A stretch of DNA of 64,000 nt from positions 1,208,900-1,272,899 of the forward strand of contig NC_049983.1 in the NCBI RefSeq assembly GCF_000003815.2. Direction: 5' to 3'. The translations under genes were made by a program, and so were the position numbers. The DNA comes from Branchiostoma floridae (lineage: Eukaryota > Chordata > Leptocardii > Amphioxiformes > Branchiostomatidae). The notes under the pieces were generated by a model. It ran no database searches and was not told where the DNA came from. It saw only the letters and a program-made list of their open reading frames with translations. Position 1 is the stretch's first letter. Each line of letters starts with the position of its first letter. Shown piece by piece: positions 8,934-19,300 of this stretch.

Positions 8934-11256
8934 ACTGAGAAAAAAAATCAGAACCAACCTGTCAGATTCGTAATAAATCCCAATTTCCGTCAAAACGCAT
9001 TTCAAATGGTACAAGGTCCGGGTAATTCCGATCGGATTTGCATCGCAAACTACAATCTCGAATAAAATGTTAATGTTATCGAATAAATACTAGTTCTCTT
9101 GTCATGCTTGTTCATGTACCAGTACACCAACAACACCAGTACAAATGGCCTTTTCATTTACCATTTTTCCTCGGCTAATAGTATTAGTGCATCCGCCGCG
9201 CTTATCCAGCCCCCATGTTATCTAAACACTGCACAGATAGTTTTCAATATCAACTTTGGTATATCATATTCCCGTTATTTCTGCATGTATTTTAATGTAT
9301 CATATATCAATAAAAGCTCGATTGATTCCCATTCCAATGGTATCTAACTCATTATCATTGTTAACTCATGGAACACGCATTAGACCTGCTTACGTGAGTG
9401 GGTCACCAAAAAAAAAGTGCCCAAATTTCCTTGCTTCTGCTCAACATTATCTTCTCCTCGTATTGGCGTGTGTTGAGATACTGTAAATGCATTTAAGTTC
9501 GCGGAGATTTAATTTCGCGGTAGCGGGAAAATGGACTTTTCGCGGTGGATTTAATTTCGCGGTAGCACCATGCACTGTAGTTTCTTACTGTTACGGAAAA
9601 ATGTTCGCGGTGGTTTTAAATTCGCGGTGAAGCGACCGCCGCGAAAACCGCGAACATTAATCCACCGCGAAAGTTTCTGCATTTACAGTATAGGGACACC
9701 ATCCTCCATGCAGTCGTAATACCCTACCTCTTCAATATTGGACCAAATGCCATTCTGCGAGATAACAACACCCGCCCACACAGAGCAATGACCAATGCAG
9801 AGTACTTCCAGAATGCGATGCTGGGCTACAGTCTTAGGATGGAATAGCCTTCCTACGGCTTATGGCTAGCACTCGATTAAACACCTCTTGGTTCAATTTG
9901 TTTGCTTGAATAAAGAGTAACAGTGGCTTTGATTGACATGTCCTGTTTATTCAACTTGCCTTCATTCTCATGTCAATATCGAAAAGGAAATGAGCCAAAT
10001 GAAGTGTTTGACTTTAGTAGGGTAATTTCAGCACTTTATTTTTGTGACCCTCTGTCCGTAAGCAGGCCTGGTGCTCGTTCCATAAATTTACAATCATAAA
10101 ATACTCTACTCAGCTCAGATTTGCAAAAGACAAAACTCGGATGTTCTGAATACCAAAAGGCACGTGAAAAAACTGATTGAATCATTGTCACCCGCGACCA
10201 TAGCAACCGGACGACACAGCGTTGAACAGAAGCGGGGAAAATTGGGCACTGTTTTGGTGACCCACTAAGTAAGCAGGTCTAGTGCGTGTTTCATGAGTTA
10301 ACGATGGTAATGAGTTTGATACCATTGGAAAAACACACAAGCTTTCTATAGTACATTGAAATTGACAGAAACAACAGATGTATGAAGTTAATATTCCAAA
10401 CTTTTTGTGCCGAGTTTATAAATCATCAACAAATACGTGATAATAACCACGATCAAGTTTCATGTTAATTGCAGAGTGTAAACACAGCTCATTAACGACA
10501 AACTTTTGCGGAAGATATATTACGCAGAAGAGCTTTCGCAGGGGCGTTTCGCACTAGGCAGTGAGCCATTCAAAAGCAGTTCGTTCTGCAAAATTTAGAA
10601 GGACATTCTGCAAAACTCCAAGCGTATTCCGCGGTTTGTCATGTATCATCATCACAAAACATCATAGTCATAGGCACACATACAGCATTTTTCAACCCTT
10701 TCCTGGCGGGCGCAGTTTTATTGTTGTTGTTTTTTTGCATTTTGACGCCTTTGCGACGTTGGAATCTACAGCACATATTGCAATAAGTAGAAGAAAGCTT
10801 TCATACACTCAAACCTTGGCAAAATGCCAGCTTTTTAAAAAGCACTTGTTTTGTTTGTTTTGCTCTCGTGGCGTCGTGGCCTAATGTCCATATATCATGG
10901 CGCTTTCTGCTGGCCGTGTAAACGCCATCTGTCGACCTATTTATTGATTTTCTCCGGGGGGAGGGCCTAGGAATTTTTTTTACCCTACCTCTTGACGACC
11001 GCACAATCCCCTCCCCCCACTAACTATCAACCATTCCCTAATGGTGAAGTAACAAGCGAAGAAGTAACCTGCACACCAAGCCACCAAACCGAGAACGACG
11101 AGCCTTACCAAGCAGAAGCAGTCGGTTTGTTTTTCTGTAGACTTTTTTGTCCCGCTTTAGCTGCTCTTCTATCTTCCGATTGACTCTTTTCTGCTTCTTC
11201 TCCAGATCCTTGTTTCCATCGTACCATTGTACGTATCGTCCCCAACACCTCGCCAT
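667..11256 (-). CDS. Divergent Gs-type G-protein alpha subunit (9 exons, C-terminus outside window)
   Basis: Heterotrimeric G-alpha subunit, the GTP-dependent switch that couples membrane receptors to effectors; the Gs class normally activates adenylyl cyclase. Exons in coding order (minus): 11109-11256, 6911-6983, 6704-6758, 6464-6583, 4857-4954, 3403-3457, 2110-2183, 1129-1187, 667-786. All have AG acceptors and GT donors, and phases join without a break to give 267 codons plus one base. The N-terminal helix ends in RLLLLG as in Gs and has an early Cys (MARCWG) that could be palmitoylated. Helical-domain blocks ([36 protein letters not shown]) and switch I ([15 protein letters not shown]) match Gs. 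The P-loop reads GPEESGKS instead of GAGESGKS, and switch II reads [12 protein letters not shown] instead of DVGGQRDERRKW. Catalytic Arg, Thr and Gln positions are kept. I chose the second ATG (11256) because it is in a strong context (GCCCATGG); an ATG six bases upstream adds two residues. The NKxD and TCAxD regions are not in the window. Confidence 0.93.
903..1103. mobile_element. Palindromic MITE, copy 1 (CTGTAAATG termini)
   Basis: Begins CTGTAAATG and ends CATTTACAG, with internal subterminal repeats of TTCGCGGT/ACCGCGAA that fold back on each other. A second copy lies at 9481-9688. The flanks here are no longer a clean TA duplication. No coding capacity. Confidence 0.8.
1129..1187 (-). 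CDS. G-alpha exon 8 (switch II)
   Basis: 59 bp coding [19 protein letters not shown], with a CTGCAG acceptor and GTGAGT donor. The DxxG glycine, nearly invariant in GTPases, is Asp here (codon GAT); the catalytic Gln that follows is kept. A palindromic MITE ends 20 bp from the donor. Confidence 0.92.
2500..2840. repeat. AT-rich dispersed repeat (GCATAATnAATGAG motif)
   Basis: Recurring blocks of the type 'tcatttgcataatcaatgag' and 'tttatgcaaatgag', also abundant at 29.9-30.5 kb and 36.9-37.9 kb. Lies in G-alpha intron 6; no termini resolved. Confidence 0.5.
3088..3230 (-). mobile_element. Retroposon 3' tail fragment (AAAC-type tail)
   Basis: Plus-strand (GTTT)n then TTTATTTATTC, which on the minus strand reads as a retroposon 3' end with an AAATAAACAAAC tail. 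The same architecture is seen at 30513-30922. The family could be a SINE or a truncated LINE. Confidence 0.45.
4033..4085 (+). ncRNA. Degenerate hammerhead-ribozyme-like motif (Penelope-type)
   Basis: A 6-bp stem AACTAG/CTAGTT with loop TGGATG is followed directly by GAAACGTC, the 3' core of a type I hammerhead as seen in Penelope-like elements. The 5' core reads CTAACAA where CTGANGA is needed (two G-to-A changes), so self-cleavage is unlikely. It lies antisense in a G-alpha intron. Confidence 0.4.
5044..5093 (+). ncRNA. Hammerhead-ribozyme-like motif with intact core
   Basis: CTGACGA (5048-5054), one A, a 7-bp stem (5056-5062 with 5066-5072, one G-U pair, loop GAG), GAAAC (5073-5077), a short loop and GTA (5087-5089). 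The bases before CTGACGA (GCT, 5045-5047) pair with those after GTA (AGC, 5090-5092) as helix I. This is the minimal type I layout known from Penelope-like retroelements. The single extra A before helix II and the 3-bp helix I make activity uncertain. No reverse-transcriptase fragment was found beside it. Confidence 0.45.
5996..6118 (-). mobile_element. 5'-truncated LINE, 3' end
   Basis: On the minus strand this codes S-L-D-S-I-K-E-H-L, the last residues of a non-LTR ORF2, then 'GCCGAAGGGCGGTTATACC' and a (GATACA) tail. The same 3' end occurs at 50471-50765 on the plus strand. Confidence 0.75.
6911..6983 (-). CDS. G-alpha exon 2 (P-loop)
   Basis: 73 bp with acceptor ...TTTCCACAAG and donor GTAAGT. 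It codes [17 protein letters not shown], directly after the Gly from exon 1. The Lys and Ser that bind phosphate and magnesium are present. The second and third positions of the usual G-A-G are Pro and Glu; each change needs only one base. Confidence 0.93.
7473..8197. mobile_element. Foldback element with arms made of 22-bp repeats
   Basis: The left arm (7473-7585) is about four and the right arm (8049-8197) about six copies of a 22-bp unit containing GGACACTTCGGCCCC, in opposite orientation. The outer ends also match as inverted repeats (TTCGGCACATGGACACTTCG). The roughly 460-bp centre has no credible ORF. No target duplication was found. Short frames read across the arms are translations of the repeat, not genes. 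Confidence 0.8.
8718..8931. repeat. (CA)n microsatellite
   Basis: About 210 bp of (CA)n with scattered G interruptions. Open frames on both strands here are artefacts of the dinucleotide repeat. Lies in G-alpha intron 1. Confidence 0.97.
9481..9688. mobile_element. Palindromic MITE, copy 2, with TA target duplication
   Basis: CTGTAAATGCA at the left and TGCATTTACAG at the right, flanked by TA on both sides (9479-9480 and 9689-9690). It is the same family as 903-1103 and fits a non-autonomous Tc1/mariner-type element. It sits inside the Tc1-like relic, so it is younger than that element. Confidence 0.85.
9692..9847 (+). pseudogene. Tc1-like transposase C-terminal fragment
   Basis: The frame reads [12 protein letters not shown] then [12 protein letters not shown], matching the Tc1 pattern 'Y...PY...F..DNARPHRA' that holds the second catalytic Asp. 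It ends in a stop at 9845-9847. No N-terminal half is recognisable because the MITE cuts in immediately before it. Confidence 0.7.
11109..11256 (-). CDS. G-alpha exon 1 (N-terminal helix)
   Basis: Codes 49 residues plus one base, from MARCWG to RLLLL, with a charged amphipathic helix ([21 protein letters not shown]) of the type that binds beta-gamma. It splices after the first base of the P-loop Gly codon (donor GTAAGG), the position where Gs genes also split. The next exon is about 4.1 kb away, and that intron is full of transposons. Confidence 0.93.
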
Positions 11257-14200
11257 GGGCATGGTTTAGTTTTCACCGTCTGCGTGGGGCTGCAGACAAA
11301 GCCCCACAAGTCCAGGTCCAAGGTTCAACAAGCTCTCGACAAGGTTGCGAGGCACGAGCCACCAACAATCATTCCGTCAGCGCTCAAGGCGTTCCATACA
11401 CAGGCCGAAAGGGTACTACACGTGTCTGTAGTACCTTGTCCTTGCTGAGAATGTGGTGTATAAGAGGTAGGTTTTGCTGGGCCCAATGACGGGAATCTGT
11501 ATCCACACGTCAACTATGACAGCGAAATGCACCCTGGGATACCACACCGCAGCCACACACAAAGGTGCCTCAAAGGTATCGTTCCTGTATTACTTCGAGT
11601 GGGCACAAACAATCCCTATCCCTATCCCAAAATATAAATTGGACCCCAAAATGTTGTGTTTATGTACATGAAAAAATGCTTTTTATCGCCCCATCTCATA
11701 TAAACAGGATTTGAGATTAAATATTGTGTATTTCTGACACGATCGGGTAGTGCCGGACGTGTACGTTTGTTTGTCCTGAGTTATGCGGTCAGCGGTTCAA
11801 TATAGGAAAGTCCCTGTTGCGGATAGTAATATAAGTGCAGTTGAAGATGTTATAAAAAATCATTTTGTATTGATAACTGGATACTTGAAATATCTCTAGC
11901 AGAATTGTTTTTATTGGATTTTTGCATATTAAAGATGCATATTTAAGCTTTATTTTAAATGAGACAACATAAGTCCGGATGAGACCCTATCGCTAATCAA
12001 GCCAGGCAGTCACAATCAGACGCAATCTACGGGGTAATTTGCAACCTTTTCTTCTTTTGTACTATTCGAAAATTTTCTGTAAAATATCACTAAGAAAGGC
12101 AAAAAGAATGTCAATTTCGAGAAATGCTCACAAACATCACTTTATTTGCAACATTGCCAACCTCGGATGTTTACTTTATCATGACATGCTAATTTTAATT
12201 ATGTGGATCACATCCTTTGGGTACCCCAAAACTTTTATTTTCCTACCATGATATATGCAGAAAGTTTTATTGTCCTGTTCCACTAAGCCCCCCCCCCCCC
12301 CTTCCACTAGAATACGATCGTGCTGCGCTCTCACTGCGACCTGAATAGGATACGTGTAAACTTTGCTTTCAAATTGGGTATATCATACAAAGCGTGAAAG
12401 TGTGACTGAGAAGACAAGAAAACACATAAAAGATTCGTTTCTTTTGTATAGAATTCGTTGAGCGATATGTCAAAATTCAGGTCGCAGAGAGAGCGCGGCG
12501 AGCGCGCGTCCTAGTGGAAAGGGTGTATAACGTGAGCTAACTTCCTTCTGCCACCCATGTAGTCAGCGTGCGCAGCGAAACAGAACAAACAGTAATGACG
12601 TAAGCGTCGTCAAACATTAACATTAACAACCCCGTGACATAAACACTCCATACAATGAGTATACACCTCAAGAGCAAATGTCTGTAAATATCACACAATG
12701 GTACTGTGGCAGGGATAAAAAAAATTGATTTGGCTCATATTTTGCAAAGTGATAGTACTTGGTACACAACCCTCAAAATAACTTTCTTTTAGATCAAAAC
12801 TCCTTGTTGCCATAGTAACGGGCAAATAAAGTTTTCTGGCCGTTTTCCCCGATTTTTTTCCCCGATCACCATCTGGCCTTCAAACGATTTTACCAGCGAT
12901 CGGGCTGGTACCTTGCTAAAATAGAATACACCGTGTTGTATTCTATATGTGCACTAGTAGTTCACAATGAATGTACAAACGGGATTCGCCTGGCGTCATT
13001 AAACTTAGCCCCCAAACAAAGTTTTCAATCAGTGATACTCAGCAATATGCGTGTGTACTTTCGTGCTCGGAATACGGTTACAGAAATGGAACGGTATCTA
13101 GCCATCTGTGACTATAATCTCTGCCAATTTTGGTGGGGAGCGAGGACTTCATCGGTATGCTGGTCTGGTCAATGTTTATTAAACCGGCTGGTAAAACTAT
13201 ATAAAGACCAGATAATATAAACTATGGTCTTCAGTATGCTACGGGCACCCGTGCAGTTAACATCAGTGGTAGCCTGACTGAGAAAGTACAAGTTACTCTT
13301 CAAATCCTGTTTGAAATCTAGAGACAACAGATAAGAAATTGAAGTAAGACTACACATCATAGAGAAATTAGCTTGTTGAAGAACATTTAGCCCAGAATAT
13401 GAAGTTTATATGACAATAATGGGTTGCTATTCAGTGTGAGACATCATCTAGCAGTTTTTTTTACAGTTCTACAGAGCATAGGTCTATACTGGTCTCTTAC
13501 TATAAGTCAAGTATTACAAGTCATATTTCTACACACACAACTCATGAGAGCTATAAGTTGTAAGGAAGACATTTTCAAGTTCGAAATGTAGATGCAAGTA
13601 GATGTTTAGATACAATTTTGACAAGGATGATTTGAAATATGAAGAAAGTTGTTTTTCCAGAACTGCAGAATAGTATTATCTTATTATCACATGATCTTAT
13701 CTAATTGAAACCTTGCATTGTGTAACTTTGTTACTCATTTGGGTCATTCTGTATGATTTGATAATGTTCCTATGAAAACCAGTACAGAATATTTGAATCA
13801 GTGACCAATAATATGCAAATCTATCTCTGACCATTGTTTCTAGCAGGTAGACAGTCTGGGATGTTTATGAGTTTATGTAGTTATGGGGGTCAATCCACCA
13901 TTCAGACTGCTGGACAAGTCACAGTGGGAGCACTTCCTTATTGTTCTTACCCTGGGTAAGAAATCCCCAGGTTTAACAACGGTCGAAACTGCCGGGCAGA
14001 GGGCGAGGTCACTCCCTTCCCTGCGGAAGGCCAGCTAGCAGAGTCTTGAAGCATTAAAACCAGCTTGCTTTGTTGTGAAAACAAACGCTGAAGTTTTTCT
14101 ATGTCTTAGTATGGACAGAAAGGTTATAGCAATGTCCTCCGAAGTGCTTCGGGTTGGTAAACAGCACGGCCTGGCGTCATGTTTACCACAAATAAACAAT

Positions 14201-15483
14201 GCGTCGTCACCCCCGATCCTCACCTTAAACTCTAATCATTGCACATCAGTGTTTCACAGCCGTAACACGTGCCGAATACCAGACAAACTTGAAAAGTCCC
14301 TTACCAGGGCTGACGTTCAAATATCGGTTTCAGGTAGGTACAGGAATCCTCTATCGGAAATTTGCAACATAGCATGTTACAACAAAGTGTCGAATGATGT
14401 AAATGGACGTCCGGACATGTAATACCAACATTATAAGCGGTCGTCTACGGAATCAGCACAAGTCCAAGTACAGGAACCTGACGAATTGCCACCAGAAGTT
14501 CAAGATCATCATCCAGCTGCAGGGGTCAAACTCAAAGTTACACCAAGACAACTAAAGGCTGTGTACATCCAGCACGGTTGAATAAGTGTATTTAAAAAGG
14601 GGAAAAGAGCCTCTGTATGTCTTCATAATTTATAAAACAAATATGTTGTGGTGTTGTTCAATCAGATTTTATAAGCTGTTTAATCAAAATGTTATAGCCG
14701 TATGTATTAATATGCCTGGGGTTCCTTTGACAGAAATTTCTATCAGGATTACAAGATTGAACACTATTCTGCAATACAGCCTTGGCCCTTGCGTTGCAAT
14801 GACACGGGCTGTGTACAGTTCTGCAGTCCGCAGAAATCACCAGGAGGCAGTTACACATAGTATATATTTACCGTATTCACTGAAATGCAATGTTTCCTTT
14901 TTTTTATTTCTTTATTGACATAAACTAGTAGTACAGTATATATTTAAGGCATTGTACAGAAAATGATAACCGCTGTTGTATTTTTAATGATTTCTTTAGT
15001 TAATAAAACGTTAGAAATAAGAGACCTACTCTAAGATCATTGTCATATCTTATAAAACTGTTATGAATAGAAAGTAAAATTGCGCTCATTGCATCTACAG
15101 CACACATCTGTTTACATCTTGTGGTATAATTATATCAGACCTGAAACAAACAAATGCAGGATATATTATGAGAAGATTGTAATATGCAACAGTAAATAAG
15201 ACTTGATTGCCTAGAATTATGATAACCCCTGACTCGACATTTCTAAATGATTAGACCAAGCAAAATGTCTTCATGGGTTCCAACATTTTCAATGTCATAA
15301 AACGAAAAATCTTGAAATTTCTTTACATACTCACATACTTTATATAACATAACATAACATAATATTACAACATTTAAGTATTTACTTTATCGGCTATTCT
15401 GAGCGCTCTTGCCTATACAATAAGTATATAAACCAAAATTTCATTTTTTTAAGTCAATTAGAATAAAAAACATAGAAATAAAC
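11257..15483. other. Intergenic region between G-alpha 5' end and receptor 3' region
   Basis: It should contain the G-alpha promoter, 5' UTR (just above 11256) and the 3' end of the minus-strand receptor gene. I found no convincing terminal receptor exon. Contents seen: a palindromic MITE at 12299-12523, A/T-rich sequence, and scattered short ORFs without family signatures. Confidence 0.4.
12299..12523. mobile_element. Short palindromic MITE (CCCTTCCACTAG termini)
   Basis: Left end CCCTTCCACTAG and right end CTAGTGGAAAGGG are inverted, and the match continues about 45 bp inward (GCGCTCTCACTGCGACCTGAA against its partner). The centre is AT-rich. A poly-C run precedes the left end. No coding capacity. 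Confidence 0.75.
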
Positions 15484-15850
15484 GCGATCTGACAAAGACA
15501 AAAATTATCATTTTTAATATAACTCACTTAAACAGCACGGTTGACAACTGAGATTTGCATACTTGGCTTCTTCATGACGTGGCGTTGTCTAGGATATGTC
15601 ACATACTGGCAAAATAATGCGATCTGACAAAGACCAAAAATACCATTATTAGATATATCTCACTAAAACAGCACGGTTGACAAGTCAGATTTGCATAATT
15701 GGCTTCTGCATGACGTGGTGTTGTCTAGGATATGTAACACGACGGCAAAGAAACGCGATCTCACAAAGTCCAAAAACATATTAAATTATATCTCACTGAA
15801 AAAAGACGGTTGACAATTCTAATTTCCATATTTAGCATCGGCACACCATA
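15484..15850. repeat. Tandem repeat, about 136-bp unit, three copies
   Basis: 'GCGATCTGACAAAG' recurs at 15484, 15619 and (as GCGATCTCACAAAG) 15755, followed each time by ACGGTTGACAA and, in the first two units, by TGACGTGG and TGTCTAGGATATGT. The third copy is the most diverged. Confidence 0.85.
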
Positions 15851-16068
15851 AAACCATAACAAACAAATTACCGTCGCCATGTTAATGCTTTTCCATTGCC
15901 GGATTTTTTTTGTCATTTTACCTCGTCGCTTGAAATAACCCCTGGGTCAAAACGTTGCAATAAAACGATTACCATCGGTTGTTTTGATACGATAGTTTGA
16001 AACGAAATTGTAAGGGAATGAAGAGAGGCGGTAGGGAGGGCAACGTAAAAAGAAAACTCTTGACTCAC

Positions 16069-16374
16069 CGTCTAAGCAGACAACACCAGCGTCCTCACTG
16101 TGCTGACAGTCATGTGTGCCCCATCCGTTGTGGCTGCAGTGTCCGATGTTTGTCTCGGTACCCCCACAGGCCAAGTCGTCCAGCCAGATCGGGCCTGACC
16201 CCGCCCCGACTGCGTCATATCGGGCCTTGGCAGCGCCTCTGTATCCCAGCTGACGGCAGACCACGTGTGCGTCGTTAATGTCAAATTTGTCGTCACAGAC
16301 GGTCCCCCACTGTCCGTCATGGTACACTTCATTCCTGCCCTTGCTGGACCAACATCCACCCACGAGTCGGATAC
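16069..16374 (-). CDS. Receptor SRCR domain exon
   Basis: 306 bp coding a complete scavenger-receptor cysteine-rich domain of about 100 residues: [52 protein letters not shown]. Six cysteines match the group A pattern and one extra Cys follows GG near the start. The exon begins in phase 1 after a run of pyrimidines and ends at GTGAGT. If the donor is skipped, the frame continues 41 residues to a stop at 15947. Confidence 0.95.
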
Positions 16375-19300
16375 CTGAAAAAAAAAAATTTCTATGTCGG
16401 TTGTGTTGTCTTCTGTGGTGTGTGACATTGTCTTTATATCACATACAAAACACATCACATCAAAGTAAACCAAAAACGTACTTAAAAGCTAACGTACCTA
16501 TTACTGCCAAATGTAAAACACAATCCTGTACGCATCAACAGCAAAACCAGCGTTTCAAAGGAACAAAGAACGACAGCAAATGAAAAATATTCAAAAGTGT
16601 CAGGGATCCCCCCCAGACAGTTGGTCCACGACGTCAGCTGTTGTCGTTACATCACACATAATACGGCAAACATCTGTTTAATTAATCCTATTCAGACCGG
16701 GCTATTTTGGTCATCCCTGGACGGGGGGGGGGGGGGATTTTGAGGCCCTCCACTTCTAAGCCCTATAACTCTTGAACGACGTGTCGTGTGGCCACCAAAT
16801 TTTTAAGAAATGATATAGACATGATATCTAATAAGTATAAGACGTTTGACGTTACGATGACGTAATATGACGTAATTATGACGTCATTAATTGGATTGTA
16901 TTGGCCGGACCCATGAAAATAGGGTATTCACAGAAAACTTCACGTTTTGCTCCAAAAATGTAACAGCAAGTGCAGATGATAGAAGGATAATGTTTGTTAC
17001 GACTTGTGTTGCCAATAGCAACATCAATGACGTCAAAATGACGTCATAAAATAACGTCATGAACATCTAAGATACCGGTTGGGCTCCGCCGTATTAGATC
17101 CACCACCTTGAATTTTTAAAAATACTTTTTTTGCAACAAATAATCACAAAAGGCAATGGAAATAGACTAAATATATTCATTTAGCTAGTCATACGGTCCG
17201 CCATCTTGGATTTTGGGCTGATGACGTCAGCAAATTAGCATAATTTATGCATGTATAAATATAAGATATATTTATATATATATATACATATATATATACA
17301 AAATAGCAGTAATATAGCAAATAAATGTGAAAAATACATTGTTAGAACCAAAAATAGTGATTTTTGGCAAAACTGCCTGTCAACAAACGGTTGCCATTGC
17401 AACACGAAAAATGAAAAATTTGTCAAACTTCCTAAAATTGTTGCCAACAATATTTTAGGTAAACTCACCAAATTTGGTGGCTCTAGCGTAAGCCGTTCTG
17501 GCGTTATACGACATCAAAGTTGGCGCAGGCCTCAAAAGCACCACCACCCCCCACCACCCCCGGTCTGAATAGGGTTAAGCCAGAGTCAAACATCTGTTCA
17601 TGGATTCCTCTACGTATACCGCAACGGCTGTTCTTGCATTAGAAATACAAATACAACATTAGAACTTAGAGTTACCTGGACAGAAAACTACCGGGTCGCA
17701 CTCTTGTGTCTCCTCAGCATCTCCATCACACTCCGCCCCGACGTGAGCTGGTGCCGGATTGGTGCAGCTTCGGTCCCGAGTCTGCGTACCGATTCCACAC
17801 GTCACGCTGCAGTCAGACCATGGGCTCCAGTCAGACCAGCCGCCTTTTACTGCATGGGTAACTGAAACTAATTGAGGAACTTATTAGATTCCTGGATTAC
17901 CATGGTAACTCAACCGTCATTGGAAAACAAAGGGAATGTTGTCTAACACACTTGTCGTCTGGCAGATAAACTTGGATGCGTAGCCGCACCACAGGTCGTT
18001 CCATCTCGGCTTTGCTGGAGAATTGTAATGTGCACAGTCTTCATTCGCATGATATTAACAGCCCCAAACGTCGAATACGATGAACACAAAGAACGAAACG
18101 AAACCCTAACCATCCAAATTACAGAGAATATAGTGGTGATTTGGGAAATATTACAACAGCGGACGACATACAAAAGAAACGTTAAAACTTAACTTGACTG
18201 TCACATGTCAAGTCACGTTCTTTAATGTGAAAAATTGCTTTTTTTTTTGTCGAAAAATTAATCGGCTTTATTTTTAGTGAAAACTACCGGGTTGTTTAGG
18301 AAAAAAAATCCTCTTTTAACCAGAGCAAAAAAAATGGCAACTTATTATTTTCGGTCCCATTGGTTATGTATTGCAGGGCAGGTAACAAACGTTACCGGTA
18401 AGGGAGAAAAATACAAAACAGAGCGCCCGATAATTATAAAAATGTCTAAGAAATGTCAAAACAGCCGGAGCCTAACCTCTGTTGTACAGTATGATACGAC
18501 AAACACATGTACACCATCACAATGCGTCAGCATCAAAGGAGGGCACTATTGTGGATAGGTACACAATCGACGAGGGAATGTTCCGTTTGCACAGTTGTGC
18601 GGAAGACTGTTGTCGACGGCCGGCGAGTATTTCCCGGACAACTTCGAATTCAAAGAGTTAGACGTTCTATCCAGAGCGATGAGAGAAATGAACGGTAGAC
18701 GATTTGAGGTCAGTTCGATTGTCAAACCATGTATGTTAAGACTACCCTTTAACTTATTCTTATCACAGTCATGTGCCATTCACAGTCCTTGGAACCATAT
18801 ACCTTCTAATAGTGTACTTCTTACATTGTAGATCGTTCCTGCCAATATATATTGAATATCGGTTACTTCAGCTGAGTCTGCTAAGATGATTATTACAACC
18901 TACATGTGCCTCCTGCAAATAAAAACTTGTTGTTTCTTTTGATACACTGTGTTCTGTGGTTCAATTAATAATGCCAGCTTTATGGTCCTGTGGTTTAGCA
19001 GTATTTTTTTTTTTATTTGCTGGATTTTTTTTGGTTTTTCTTCCGCGCGCATTAGTTTTGGGATCTCCAGAGGATGTCATCCATAAAATTTAGTCGGGAC
19101 AAAGTTGGGACAAAGGTTTAAAAAAATGTTAGAACAAAGGGCAACAAACACCACACGGTGATTAGAAATGGACTCTCCTTGCTTATCTGTATATAGAGCT
19201 GCAACAGAAAATACGTAAAAAACACCAACCGTTTGTATCCATTGCCGCAGTCTGGAGATCAGGCATAGGCTGTTGACTGCCTTGATCCCGGTAGAGGGGG

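Larger units (their letters stand above)
9280..10375. mobile_element. Tc1/mariner-like relic with long inverted repeats
   Basis: About 100 bp around 9330-9430 recurs inverted at 10235-10335 (shared runs such as TTAACTCATG and AGACCTGCTTAC), and similarity continues outward for about 40 bp each side. Between the arms is a transposase fragment (9692-9847) and a younger palindromic MITE (9481-9688). Outer termini and target duplication were not resolved. Confidence 0.6.

Noticed and set aside
8597-9014. Long ORFs of Cys-Val or Thr-His repeats on both strands
   Set aside because: They are translations of the (CA)n microsatellite, open in several frames because the dinucleotide contains no stop.
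18530-18709. Possible exon with a coding-like look ([20 protein letters not shown]) followed by GTCAGT on the plus strand
   Set aside because: The upstream part reads well only in another frame, no acceptor fits, no family was recognised and no partner exon was found. It may be a coding relic.
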